Shown one piece after another: positions 46,676 to 58,050 of a stretch of DNA of 64,000 bases. A program made the translations under genes and the position numbers. The notes under the pieces are model-generated. The model was not told where the DNA came from. It did not search any database and saw only the letters and a list, made by a program, of their open reading frames with translations. This DNA is from Rhyzopertha dominica (Eukaryota; Arthropoda; Insecta; Coleoptera; Bostrichidae): NCBI GenBank assembly GCA_025024175.1, contig QCXZ01000137.1, forward strand, positions 5,766,001 through 5,830,000. The letters are read 5' to 3'. Position 1 is the first letter of the stretch. Each line of letters opens with the position of its first letter.

Positions 46676-46976
46676 CACTAAGAATTGACTACAACTTTAA
46701 AATGGATTTTCTCTTGAACGGCTAATCCAATTTTGATAAATTTTAGTTTCAATTGTAGCTTCATTGATGTTGTTTTCAAAATTGTCATCAAATTTCAGTT
46801 TTCAGTATCTACAGGGTGTTTAAACGAGGATGCTTTTTTCGTAAAATTCTTCTTGTTACTTATACCTTGGTATTGTTCTTGCTTTTGTAATGCTCGTAAG
46901 TTTAATTAACATCTTTGCTGAAGTTACTAGCCGTTCGAGATAAATTCCTTTTTAAAATTGTAGTCAACTCTTAGTG
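46676..46976. mobile_element. MITE (~300 bp) with ~48-bp TIRs
   Basis: The left end CACTAAGAATTGACTACAAC (from 46676) and GAACGGCTAA (to about 46725) are inverted at 46929-46976, which ends TGTAGTCAACTCTTAGTG. Non-coding interior with TACAGGGTGTTT. Family not identified. Confidence 0.78.
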
Positions 46977-47639
46977 GTACGTCAATTTTGATGATTAGTA
47001 GTATTTACCATATTTTGTTGGAAACAAAAAAAAAATGCGATTGTATTGCAAAATATTGTCCCACACATAAAATAACAAATCGTCAAAAAAGCCCTACCTA
47101 ATGCAGTAAAGTATAGAACTAAATTTTCATAAATCACCACAGTTTATTAACTTTCAACGTTTTTGTTGAAACTACTACGCTTTATAGTAATTGAAAGATT
47201 TTGCCTTTTTATAAATAATTGTTAGGAACGAAAATCTGGTTATGAAATGGGAACACTCCTCAATCCAATAACGTGACATTAATATTAGTGTTAGTACATA
47301 ATAAACGCAATAATTTACACAAAAGTATTCCTGCAAAATAAATAATTATTATAAACAATAATCAAGAAATGTAACTCGCACGTTGTATGATAAAGAGCTT
47401 TCATAATTTTTTAAATGTATAAATGTTTGCGTCAACTTATAACGAATTCAATCCAACGTCCTTTGGCTTAAATAATTTTTCTGAACATTTGCTAGATTTA
47501 TGAATATGGCATTTCTTGCTACTTCGACGACATAATACCATACTATTGTTCTTTGGGCTGGCTTAGAAGAAGTATATAACCATAGCTCAAAGTTACAGTG
47601 ACAATACATCACCCACATAAAAAGTCGCCCCGGAGAAAA
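46977..47639. other. unassigned AT-rich spacer
   Basis: Nothing recognised. Confidence 0.3.
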
Positions 47640-48478
47640 TAGTTCAACATTTCCATTATTATAAAACCAGATTTATCAACAAAACTTATGAATATGAAGC
47701 GAATCAATACGGATTCCAAAAAGACAGCAATACAATGGTTACAACAATGACCTCCTTGAATGTATACAGTGAGATCGACAAAAACCGGTATGTTGTTGCA
47801 GTGTTAATTGATTTACAAAAATCATTCGACATGGTGGACATAAAATTATTGTTAAATAAATAGTATAATATGGTCTTCAGAGGTGTATGCTACTAAGGAC
47901 ATACTCGGAGAACAGAAAACATTACACAGAGTTGAACGGAAAAAATAGTGAAACGGTACAGCTACGGGTGGGAGTTGCGCAGGGCTCCGTAACGGGACCT
48001 CTACAATACTTAATGTATGTTTACTGTCTGAAATATGTAAAGTTGAAAGAAAGTTATGTTTGCAGACGATACTGTGTTGGTATTATACAGGTATGAAGCA
48101 ATTAGAGAGAGAAATTAACTGTGATCTCGATGTATATTTTAAGCGGCTATGCTATAATAAGTTAACAATTAATATATCCAAAACTGTATACATCATCATA
48201 AAACAACAAAATAAGAAGAGCTGTGATACTAATATGTATTTAAATAAAATAAAATTAAAGGAGGTGTCAAATTATAAATATTTAGGAATAAAAATAACAA
48301 ACGACCTAACATGGAAATTACACATAGAAAAAATAATCCTAAATATTGCACCTATGCTGGGTGCAATAAAAATATGTATTAATATATTAAATAACGCAGC
48401 AAGACTGATATTCTACAATTGCTTTGTTATGCCTCATATAAGGTATCTTATAAAATGTTGGGGAAATGCACCTGACTA
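47640..48478 (+). mobile_element. LINE (CR1-like) RT, part left of the Tc1 insertion
   Basis: Reverse transcriptase blocks in order: NQYGFQKDSNTMVTTMTSLN (about 47700-47760), VVAVLIDLQKSFDMVDIKLL (47790-47850; motif A), GVAQGSVTGPLQYLMYV (about 47965-48020), MFADDTVLVL (48057-48086; catalytic), LCYNKLTINISKT, VSNYKYLGIKITNDLTWKLH and CWGNAPDY. The last codon before the transposon is Tyr at 48476-48478, and the frame resumes on the other side at 50206. Several frameshifts. Confidence 0.87.
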
Positions 48479-48856
48479 CGAGCCCAGGCTCGTAATAGTT
48501 CGGCCGGCTCGCATGTTCAGTTACATGCTTTAAAAGGTTCTGATACCAATTCAAACTGTGACAAATTGCTGCAAAACTGTTTATACTACATTAAAACACA
48601 TACCTTGAACTTACAAAAGCAAACAACTTTATTTCATTTACGTGAACGGCAATAATTACAGAACCAAAAATGTAATTCAACTAACGGGTCATAATAGTTC
48701 GGCCACGTCAAATGACGGGTCATAAGAGTTCGGCCATGTATCCCATTAGCCATGGAAACACGAGGCGGCCTGCCAAAACAAAACATATACGGAATAAATC
48801 AACAACTATCTGTCAAGCGTAGCTTATACTTTATTTTGCAACAGTTTTCAAGTAAA

Positions 48857-49943
48857 ATGCCTCGTGGAATGCCTGTTAGTGAAGATTTGCGTATTTCTAT
48901 CTGTAAAGCCCACGACCAGGGCATTTCGGGGCGTAAAATATTTGCTTCGCACTCAGTTCCGCGCTCTACAGTGCAAGACATTATCAATTTATACAAAAGA
49001 ACTGGCGGGGTCCATCAAAAAAACAAACCTGGCCGACCAAGTCAAATTACCGGAGTATATAAGAAAGCTTTGCGTAAAATTATCAGAACAAACCGACGGT
49101 GCAATGCTAAAGAACTAACAGTACTATGGAGGGCTCGCATTTTAAAGGACGTTTCATTATCCACAACAAAGAGATGTATCAAAAAAATAGGTTACAAATT
49201 TTATAAGGTATTATTACTTTTTCTTTTGGAGTACAAGCACTTATAATTTAATTTCATTTTTCTACAAGGCAAAAGAAAAACCCCTTTTGACCAAACTACA
49301 GATGAAGAACAGACTAAAATGGGCGCGGGAACACAAAAACTGGACACAAATGCAATGGAATAGTATCATTTGGAGTGATGAGTCGAAATTTGAGGTATGT
49401 GTGGGTGACACGCGAAAAAGAATTTTACGCACATCTTCAGAAGCATACCACAATGACTGTTTGGTAAAAAAAGTTAAGTTCCCNGGGTCTGTGATGGTTT
49501 GGGGTTGTATGTCTGCTAGGGGTGTGGGTAGTCTGTGTATTATTGACGGCACTGTTAACGCGCAGAAATACAGAGACATTCTCGAAGAAAATTTTTTACC
49601 CTCCATCCCGAATTGTCAAACGGCCGAAGGCGAATTTATGTTCCAGCAAGATGGAACGCCGTGTCATACGGCAAAAATGGTTCAAACATGGTTGCAAGAA
49701 CATAAAATACCGGTATTAAAATGGACCTCTTCCAGTCCGGATTTATCTCCAATTGAGACCTTGTGGCATAATATGAAGAAACAGCTTCGTAAAACTCCAG
49801 CGCGTACCGTCAACGAATTAAAAGCCACCTTGCAGGCTATATGGGACAAAACGCTACCAGAGGAATGTGCAAGGCTCGTGGCTACAATGCCTAGCAGAAT
49901 TAAAGCCGTTATTGCTAACAAAGGTGGTGTTACACAGTATTAA
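48857..49943 (+). CDS. Tc1 transposase (two exons, 341 aa)
   Basis: Cut-and-paste transposase acting on the flanking inverted repeats. Exon 1 is 48857-49207 (117 codons), exon 2 49269-49943 (224 codons plus TAA); the 61-nt intron has GTATTA at the donor and TTTCTACAAG at the acceptor. The intron length is not a multiple of three, so splicing is needed to join the frames, and the joint is phase 0. The 341-residue product has normal Tc1 length. Visible: paired-like helix-turn-helix at residues 6-45 (ISGRKIFASHSVPRSTVQDI), NKPGRPSQI AT-hook-like motif (56-64), second helix-turn-helix to about 110, WSDESKF with D154, QQDGTPCH with D245 and SPDLSPIETLW with E280, spacing DD34E. The one ambiguous base lies in a CCN proline codon and does not matter. 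ATG chosen because it starts the family's N-terminus; the frame is open further upstream into the repeat. Confidence 0.9.
49208..49268 (+). other. 61-nt intron of the Tc1 transposase
   Basis: GT...AG boundaries: donor AAG|GTATTA, pyrimidine-rich tract, acceptor CTACAAG|GC. Removing it restores a continuous transposase reading frame. Confidence 0.85.
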
Positions 49944-50205
49944 ATGTTGGCTGAACTCTTATGACCCGTCAGTTGATGTGGCCGAACTATTATGACCTGT
50001 TACTTGACTTACATTTTTCGTTCTGTAATTATTGCCGTTCACGTAAATGAAATAAAATTGTTTGCTTTTGTAAGTTCAAGGTCTGTGTTTTAATGTAGTA
50101 TAAACAGTTTCACAGTAATTTGTCACAGTCCGTGTTGGTATCAGAATTTTTTAAAGCATGTGACTGAAAATGCCAGCCGGCCGAACTATTATGAGCCTGG
50201 GCTCG

Positions 50206-50722
50206 TATATGATACAGAAACTTCAGCGCTTTCAAAATAAAGCTGTAAAAACTGTTTTTAATCTTGAATATTACACACCTTCAACTCAATTATACAGTAA
50301 AACAGGAATATTTGATATACACAAATTATAAATATTTGAACAGGTAAAACTCATATATGTAATAAAAACAAATACACATTTGAAATATACCAAGGAAGTC
50401 CACAACTATGACGTTAGATCACAAGATACTCTTAGAAATGAAATATATAGAACCAGCAAAGCTCAAATTCTCCTCTATATAATAGTATTAACACATACAA
50501 TCAAATTCCTCAAAATACCATAAATGTAAATAAATATAAAAAATTCCGGCATAGCCTTAAGTTATATTTAGTGAAATGTAAAGTATAGTTTATACTATAA
50601 TTATTTATTTTGTAATTCTTAGAATTACACTATTACTGTTCAATGTAAATTACTGTTTAGGCCTCAGCACCAGTGTCACTCAGCACTGTTAAGAGGACAG
50701 CAATAAAATGTATTAAAAAAAT
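50206..50722 (+). mobile_element. LINE (CR1-like) C-terminus, part right of the Tc1 insertion
   Basis: Resumes with IQKLQRFQNKAVKTVFNLEY then YTPSTQLYSKTGIFDIHKL and, after a stop, FEQVKLIYVIKTNTHLKY. The 3' end is A-rich, with AATAAAATG near 50703-50711. It continues the element at 47640-48478. Confidence 0.85.
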
Positions 50723-52889
50723 ATTATTTTTGTAGCTAATTTGGTTGTTTCAACAAAGAATCACTACCATAAAGGCTAAATTGAGGCAAGAATAGGTAGC
50801 ACCATTATATTTGGGTTATGCAGGAGTTGGAAAACGTAGGTGTGTTGCAGAAACCAAAACTTTACTTCGCCAATTAACAATTGAAGACCTTGTAGTAGAT
50901 TATTAATGCGAATCCCTTACGAACAGGACGACCAAAGTTTAGAGATGATCTAAATCTGGTTACGTTACTCTCTTTCAAAAGGTTACAACCTCATGGACTT
51001 TACATGATGTTAGCGATTTTTGTTTGATAATATCGTGTCTACAATTCGCCTAATATTTGTAAAACGTAATTTTGTAGAAGCGAGATGTCGAATCCACTGC
51101 CTACCAAACAAAATTGGATTGTCAATATCGAAAAACTATAGAGCATCAGTAAACAAAGGTACTGTTCCAAGACGTTTAATCTCCAGGGTCAATAACAATA
51201 AAGTCAACACTATGATTATTATTTTAGTACTGCTCGCTGCAGCTCTGTACTGTCTTGAACTTTCGTGAAGGTATGTAATATTGCTGTTATTTACTGATCT
51301 AATATGGGATAATTTTACTATGAACTATGAAATTTTAATTAATATCACTGTAGGTGGACAAATTAGATAATGTACCTTTTACGTGATTTATATAGTTAAT
51401 TGCCATAGAGCGAAGTTAAATTTGAGAAAGAGTAGAAAGCTTTTCAATCGAAAAAGTCACTAACTAATGTACAGAATAGTCCGATTATTTGAGATAAATT
51501 CAGTGATGAGTGATTCAATCATATTATTTCTGGTTTTTCATTTTCTGGAAAACTTTTGTATCTCAACAACTACGTATATTTTTGAAAAAAAAATGTTTAG
51601 TTCAGTAGTATATACTAGGTGTATTTCAAGAAGTAAAACTGCAGTTTCTTGTTTTTACTCAATATATATTTGGAAACATACCAAGTGTTATTTTCTAATA
51701 ATAGTTAAATAATTCTTATTTAACTATAATTTACTATAATGTGAAAAACACCACTTCGTGTCAAGTTTTCAAACATTCACACGATCATTTAAAATAATGC
51801 CCATTGTTAAGAGACCTTTTTAAACTGCGTAAAATACGGATTATCATATAATCCTATTAGTTTATATGCGTCGGTGAGAGCCGGTTGCACGCTTTCAATT
51901 TGGATTATATTTTATAACTCGCACCTGCCGGGATGTTCCCGATCTATACAGACCTCGTTATATAAAGAAAAATGAAATGCCCTCCAGTAAATAAGATTTT
52001 CTGGAGTCGCAGTGATGTGATTCAATTCTATGGTAACGATTTCTCGCTGAAGAAAGGTCAGTGGAGCTGCCATTTTTGTAAGAGATCATTGTTGGAAGAA
52101 ATATGGCTCCTCGTCCATAATTGGCTGAGTTAGGTCTTCACAAACGAGATTTATATTTCAGTTTTGTTTAAATATGGAATGCAACCCACAATTTTCGCGC
52201 GTAACAAAGTGATGCACGGGTAAGAAGCTAATTAACAAAAGAGTGCTACATTATCCATGGGTTCTAACTGGGAAAACTAAGAACACGTAACTAGTTTCAC
52301 CTTTTTACGTTTTGTAGTTCTCGTTTTAAATGCGCAGTTCAGAAATGTGCTGCAAGTTAAAATACATTTGAATTAACGAGTGCGTAATTGGAAGTTACAT
52401 AAGCGATATCTTTGTAATTAATCCGTAATGTTGTTTTTGTTCACTCGACTACTACGAATAAATTGCTTTATTTGAAACAAACACAAGATTACAGGTTTCT
52501 TACATAAATACAGCCATATTTTATATTGTTGTTTCTCTTACTATGTCAATATACACCTATTTCAAATATATATACAGATTTTGCTACTATTACTAATTTA
52601 ATATTTACTAATATTACTATACTAATATTACTATACTATTTGTTTAGTCGCAGGGTATTCTAGTTTATAATACGATATTTTATTTATAGAATATCATATA
52701 ATGACTGACTGTCACAAATAAAGCAGGCGCATGCGCTAATATACTCGATCGTCGATGTCAGTTGTTCAATTCAATTATTTATGTTATTATATAGTACTTT
52801 GATGCGGTTTTTTGTTACCCATATAGTTACGAGTACTACATTGTTATTTATAATTATTTTGCATTTTCAGTTCAAAACAGTTAGAGCTC
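50723..52889. other. unassigned region
   Basis: No gene recognised. 51850-52300 is less AT-rich and looks unique. The stretch around 50910-51260 has modest open frames without family resemblance. Confidence 0.3.
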
Positions 52890-54020
52890 TAGATAGGAAA
52901 ATTGATGTAGTTGTTATATATTTTAATATCAGCCAAATTGTCATGAAGCATGAGGGATAAATAAAACTGTCGAAGGTAACAATCGTTGCCTTCAAGATTG
53001 CACATACTTTTGTGTTGCAAAGAGTCGTAACATACAAAAGCAGTATGTCTCAAACCATCGGNAATAGACCTAAATGTATCCGAAAATACGTCGTTAATCC
53101 TTTGTCGCATGTTTTCTGCATTTGTTGGAGGTTCCTTATACACACGAGCTGTAATAAACCCCCATTAAAAGTAATCAATTATTGTTAGGTCGAGACTCCT
53201 CGCAGGTCAGCTAACTGGTCCACTCCTCCCAATCCATCAATCTTCTCATGTGTTATCCAGCATAGTTCTAACTTGTGAGAAATGTGCTGGAGTTCCATCT
53301 TGTTGTATTCATATGTTTTGTACTTGAATATTTGCTGGCAAATTTCGCGGTAATTCCGGTAAATCATTCATAAGCAATTGCAAATACATTTGGCTGCTAA
53401 GATGACCATTGAAAAAATAAGGTCCTACGACATATTCATCAACTATTCCTCCCAAAACATTCATTGACCATCGGTTTTGATTGCCAATTTGTCGCATTAC
53501 TTTTTGACTTTCGAGAGAATAATAGTGAAAGTTGTCTTTGTTGACACATCCTGTATTGTGGAATGTAGTCTTGTCGGTAAATAGAACATTCACAGAACAT
53601 TCGTGGCCACGTACGAATTCTCTTCTACACTGAAAATAATTTTCACTCAATGCCTGGTGTAGTTGAATGTGGCCCCATGAAAATGATGTTTTTTTTTTAA
53701 ATTCTTTGTAGCGATCTCTCACTAATTCCAATTTCTTCACCTACATGTGCCTGACTAACAGCTGGATTTTCTGTTACTGCCAGCAAAACCGCTAATTCAT
53801 TTTCTTCATTTTTGACCGTTTTTGTCTTCTCAAACTTCTTGTAGTTTAGGCTACCTGTTTCAACAAAGCCCTTAAGCAGCCGACTAAAACTTACTGTTTG
53901 TGGATGACGTTTTTCAGAAAACCGACTCGCGTAAATCCTACTTGATAAAAACAATTTTACTCGCTTAGTCCTAACACCAAAACCGTATCAGTAAGCTCTT
54001 CCCTAGAAAAAATCATCTTC
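52890..54020 (-). mobile_element. DD41D-like mariner transposase, minus strand
   Basis: High to low: FSREELTDTVLVLG then SSRIYASRFSEKRHPQTVSF and LLKGFVETGSLNYKKF (54015-53830; DUF4817-type N-terminal domain), ENPAVSQAHVGEEIGISERS (recognition helix), SWGHIQLHQALSENYF, VLFTDKTTFHNTG with the first catalytic Asp (about 53585), NRWSMNVLGGIVDEYVVGPY, then in shifted frames QQDGTPAHFSQVRTMLDNT (second Asp, about 53315-53265), a SLDLTIIDYF-like stretch (third Asp) and VYKEPPTNAENMRQRINDVF (53145-53090). Order and wording match the element at 59.4-61.6 kb. Frameshifts and stops; dead. Terminal repeats were not located. Confidence 0.85.
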
Positions 54021-55449
54021 TTAGCAAAATAATATGGTTGAAATGTACTAATCTTGGGTAAGTTATGTCAAAACGTATTCAGCCAATTAACATTACGTTT
54101 TTTCATAGTCTCCTAAGCTTTTTGATATCAAAGATTTTTGGTGAATATCCCAAACCATCCAGAATATTGATGCAGTTGTAATAATTAATAAAAAAATATT
54201 TGCTCGTATATTCTGCGCCACACTATGAAATAAATACAAGGGATTCCATTAAAAGAAAAACTCGAGAAAATGGGTAATTTTAATATTATTTGAACTTAAG
54301 TAAGTACACGGACCGTAAACAAGACGCGCACGTACCGAGAACAAGACGCCCCCAGATGTTGCGTGTCCGATCACGGAATCTAGAAAACAAGTAGCGAACC
54401 AGTTTATGCAACTAATTATCGAATTAAAGACGACAAACACTAATCAGCAGCGTGCAACCCGTTAAATGGCTTAATTTGTGCCATAATCAGCAACGCAACA
54501 TGGTGTAATTTAAAAGCAGCACGCGTCAGCCGGGCTCATCTCCCCTTGCGGCAATCGCCTGCAATTTGTCCTGTTTTGTACAACTTAGGTCCCATTGGGG
54601 GTCAGTCAAGCACGCATCCACGTCATGTGTGTTGGTGATTAATTTGGGTGTGTATTTGTGCATGACTGCCCATCTATAGCAGCGGGGTCAATTACTAAAG
54701 GCTTTCAGCACCCACTTGCATCGCATCTGAAAATGACGACAGTGGAAAAAATTAGGTCCGCTGGCTCATTTTTTGATAAGTTTTTCTAGCACATTTTATA
54801 TAATATTTAGGAAAATTGATATAAAAGTTGGATTAAGATCATAACGCTTGTTGTATACTAATACTACTAATTTCAGTTGACAGCATTTTCGTAGTGATTT
54901 CTTAACTCTAATTCAGTAGGGTGCGTGCTCTCAGCTAACTATTACTGCTGTCTGAATATTGTATTAATATTTAGACAATGCTATTACATAACGGTTATTT
55001 TGGTTCAAATGATCCTACAACACTCCAAACAACAACTTTTGTAGTATAAAAGTTTTTCTAAAAGATTTTAAGAGGGTTTTTATCATAATGTCTACATTAT
55101 TATTTAAATAGCTAAGGTGCTGTGCCATTTAGTAGTAAATAAATTCTGTAAAAACGTCCTCCACATTCATTTTATCGCTAACACACTTTGCTTCCTAGAA
55201 TAATCCATAATTATTGCAAAATTATTAAGTGTGCTTAGCAAGCTTTGTGAAAGACTATTATAACAAACGTTACGAATAGCTATAGAAAATCAGTTTGAAA
55301 AGTTGCAGGTTCCAGGATTAAGTGCATATAGTAAAAGAAATAGTAGATAATAAATTTGATCAAATTACACACCCAAAGGGCCGGAAAACTTAACCGACAG
55401 ATATAATAGATATAGGATAGGTAAGATAAAAGTCACAAAGGCAGTAAAA
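54021..55449. other. unassigned region with a GC-richer island (54300-54740)
   Basis: No gene recognised. The island is unique-looking, includes a local duplication of ACAAGACGC and shares a block with 36348-36390. Confidence 0.3.
54328..54382 (+). repeat. short dispersed block, copy 2
   Basis: GCACGTACCGAGAACAAGAC plus GCCC, then TTGCGTG and GAATCTAG. It corresponds to 36348-36390. Confidence 0.6.
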
Positions 55450-56351
55450 TGTCCCTAAAAGGTCTTTACACACTTCTACCACATGGTCCTTAGACCAATA
55501 AGTAAACTTAGTCCAAAAGTTGATACTCAGAAAGATACAGGGTGTTTTTCCATAATAAATACCTATATACCTTGGAAAAGTCACTGCGATTGCACCTTTT
55601 CGAGATATTATCATTTTAGTAATGCAGTGCAACTCAAGTATTTCAAGAAGATATCAAGCATGCTTTTTTTTAGAAAATAATCAAACGCTATCGTAACAAT
55701 TAACGTTTTCGGCTTAGTTGCCATAGTTTTGTCTAAATAAAACTACTGTCAAATTTACTACAATTAAACTTTTGTTTAGGTTCAAAACTCTTTTTACTTC
55801 AGATAATTCAGAAAACTTATATTTTCTTGTTATGGCCGTACAGTACACCAATGCAAAATATACGGACATGCTCACCAGACCTAATTCCATTAGATTATTA
55901 TTTTTAATGGTGATATCTGAAGTTTGAACCTTGAACAGTTGTGAAATCTTTCTAATCTTTTGTAAAAACTAGTGCCCATTATTAAAAATTAAAAAATATA
56001 TAAGAGTAATCGTTACATTTTGGAAAGAAGTTAGATAAATAGATACATCGGCCCGAAAAATGGATATAGGGAGGCACAAAAAAGTTATGAATCAATAGGT
56101 CCGTGGAAAGCTCTGTAGATGGCACCACACATACACACATGCAAGTAGGAGTCAATACATATTTGAATTCATTAGCCTAAAAAGCCTCCGAATACAAGAT
56201 TTTCTTTAAATACTTCAATGATAATATCAAAAACTCTTACACCTTGTATCTTTCTTAGTATGAAATTTTGGACTAAGATAAGTTTACTTAAATCGATTTA
56301 TTTTTGTTTAAGGAGCATGTGGTAGAAGTGTGTAAAGACGTTTTGCGGACA
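55450..56351. mobile_element. non-autonomous TIR element (~902 bp)
   Basis: Inverted terminal repeats of about 100 bp. 55450-55545 begins TGTCCCTAAAAGGTCTTTAC and continues ACACTTCTACCACATG, AAGTAAACTTAGTCCAAAA, AGAAAGATACAGGGTGT. 56243-56351 is the imperfect reverse complement, ending GTAAAGACGTTTTGCGGACA. No transposase recognised inside. Superfamily uncertain; target duplication not evident. Confidence 0.78.
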
Positions 56352-56490
56352 CCATGTATTTATTGTAGTAATGTAGTATCTAAGATCCCGTAAAACATAA
56401 AAATAAGTTAATTATCACCAGAATGGCATTACAATGGGTATTAAAGTTATCGTGTTAGCAGGCCAATATAATTATGTTATTAAAAAAGTA

Positions 56491-56556
56491 TTGCCAGCTT
56501 GACAGGAACTGAACCCTTTTAATTGCTAGTTAAATGTGCTAATCGCTACACCACCA
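56491..56556 (-). repeat. tRNA-like sequence (tRNA-derived SINE head or tRNA relic)
   Basis: The minus strand has GGTGGTGTAGCGATTAGCAC (A-box-like), a perfect 5-bp anticodon-type stem TTTAA/TTAAA around the 7-nt loop CTAGCAA, and GGGTTCAGTTCC (B-box-like). The acceptor ends do not pair, so it is not a functional tRNA; it resembles the 5' head of a tRNA-derived SINE. Confidence 0.6.
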
Positions 56557-57245
56557 AATTTGAATAGGGCTACCCGAAATTTTTTACCGTATGTTAGGAT
56601 TCATGTCATGTTTTTGTTGCCGTAGATATGCCTAAACTAAGCTGTGAAATCAATGACAATCGAGATTGATCTTACCGAAAATATGTATTGTTAATTAAAA
56701 TAAAACCTAATAGAGCCTTATCTGATTATACAGATACTGAAAAAATTAGTTTTAATCTCCTTCAATGCATTGTAGAAATGTTTGCTTTTTAATATAAAAT
56801 GTGCATCACGATGTTTGCTAAGATATATAATATGTATACCATAAGCTTGTACGCTGTGTAAATACAGTGCGGATGTAAATGGTAAATGCATGAGGCGTTC
56901 CACTTATTGGAAACATACCAGCACATCACAGAAATTTCTGCATTCTTCTGAAATATTTACAACTAGATAACACTGGTGAAATGCAGCCTGCAGGGAAACG
57001 AAGGGTGCATTACACAGTCAAGNAATATGAGGTATTTACGTCTGCTTTATAAATAAATCACACACTCGTTATTACTGTCATAGTCGAGTTTATTGGATTT
57101 TAGTCGTACGTTAGATTAGAAAATATAAAAACATTTCAAATAAATAAATGTGCGGTTATCAATAATATAATAAATAACCAATAAAGTTAAGAAATAACAA
57201 GTGTTTGTGTTTTTAAATCACCTCACAGTGTTTTCATTGTTTCAG
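56557..57245. other. unassigned, probably intron before the secreted-protein exon
   Basis: AT-rich. Ends in a polypyrimidine tract and splice acceptor (TTTTCATTGTTTCAG, 57231-57245). One ambiguous base near 57023. Confidence 0.45.
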
Positions 57246-57438
57246 ATGTGGCGGATAGTCGCGTTAACCGCCGTGTTACACGTGTTAGGAGGTGTTTCTA
57301 GTAAACCCTTGGGATCTCAACAGGACCCTTTTCTGACTCCACAAGGCGTCACCTTCGAAGAACTAGTAAAACAGCTGCGTAAGGTCAATGATGATGAATT
57401 GTTTAGACAACGACAACCGCATAGACGGCTGAATTTAG
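57246..57438 (+). CDS. first coding exon of a secreted protein (unidentified)
   Basis: The exon starts with ATG directly after the acceptor TTTCAG and ends at a good donor, TTTAG|GTAAGC (57439), after 64 codons plus one base (phase 1). Residues 1-20 (MWRIVALTAVLHVLGGVSSK) form a typical signal peptide with likely cleavage near VSS|K. The rest is polar, with FEELVKQLRKVNDDELFRQR that looks helical, and a basic RRLNLG end. The 5' untranslated exon must lie upstream and the remaining exons beyond the donor; neither was found. It might be a neuropeptide or other secreted precursor, but I do not recognise the family. Base composition and phase look like a real host exon. Confidence 0.72.
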
Positions 57439-58050
57439 GTAAGCAGTTTCCTCACTCACCCACAATTTGAAAACCCAGAAAGGCAAGACTTCGTACATAT
57501 GGTTTAACTGCAACTGCACGTTCTATGGAATGATAATCATCCCTAATCCAAAAATCACTCATTGGTATTTTACCTTTTTTCCTTTGTAAAATACTCGAGA
57601 TAATTGTGGGTTTTACTTTAAACCCCGATATGATTTTACTGCTTACTTCACTATATCAACTTTAGCAATTTCTTAATTTTACTTTTAAATAATTATCTAT
57701 GTAACAGGAGCAAAAGCAAAAGATCTCCATTTTCTACACTTTGCACATTCCTACTCATTACTACCTAACTATTTTAATTTCGTAAAGAATAACAAATATA
57801 TATAACTCTGTCCTAGATAAACTGGAGCCTTCATCTGTCAATATGTCTGCACATTTACTCGCCCAACAGTATTCTTTACAAAGTGAGCTTAGCTCATATA
57901 TGTATATATTAGAGTAAAGCGTTTCCCATAAACGGTATGTGAATTTAGAGAACTGCCCAGCTAAGCTTTCCAAGTAAAATTTATTTTAGAAGACAATAAA
58001 GTTTATGTCTAGTTTTTGTACTATTCTGGAGTGAAATATGTGTTACGTTA
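57439..58050. other. probable intron of the secreted-protein gene
   Basis: AT-rich sequence after the donor at 57439. No exon recognised. Confidence 0.4.

Larger units (their letters stand above)
48479..50205 (+). mobile_element. Tc1-like DD34E transposon, apparently intact
   Basis: A 1727-bp element with TA on both sides (48477-48478 and 50206-50207). The terminal inverted repeats are about 260 bp (48479-48738 and 49947-50205), beginning CGAGCCCAGGCTCG. Each repeat carries the motif TAATAGTTCGGCC near its outer end and GGGTCATAATAGTTCGGCC plus GGGTCATAAGAGTTCGGCC near its inner end, an IR/DR-type arrangement (repeated transposase-binding-like sites). It contains one intact two-exon transposase gene. 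It splits a CR1-like LINE in phase, so it is younger than that LINE. Left and right repeats are not identical (several differences), so it is not brand new. Confidence 0.92.
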
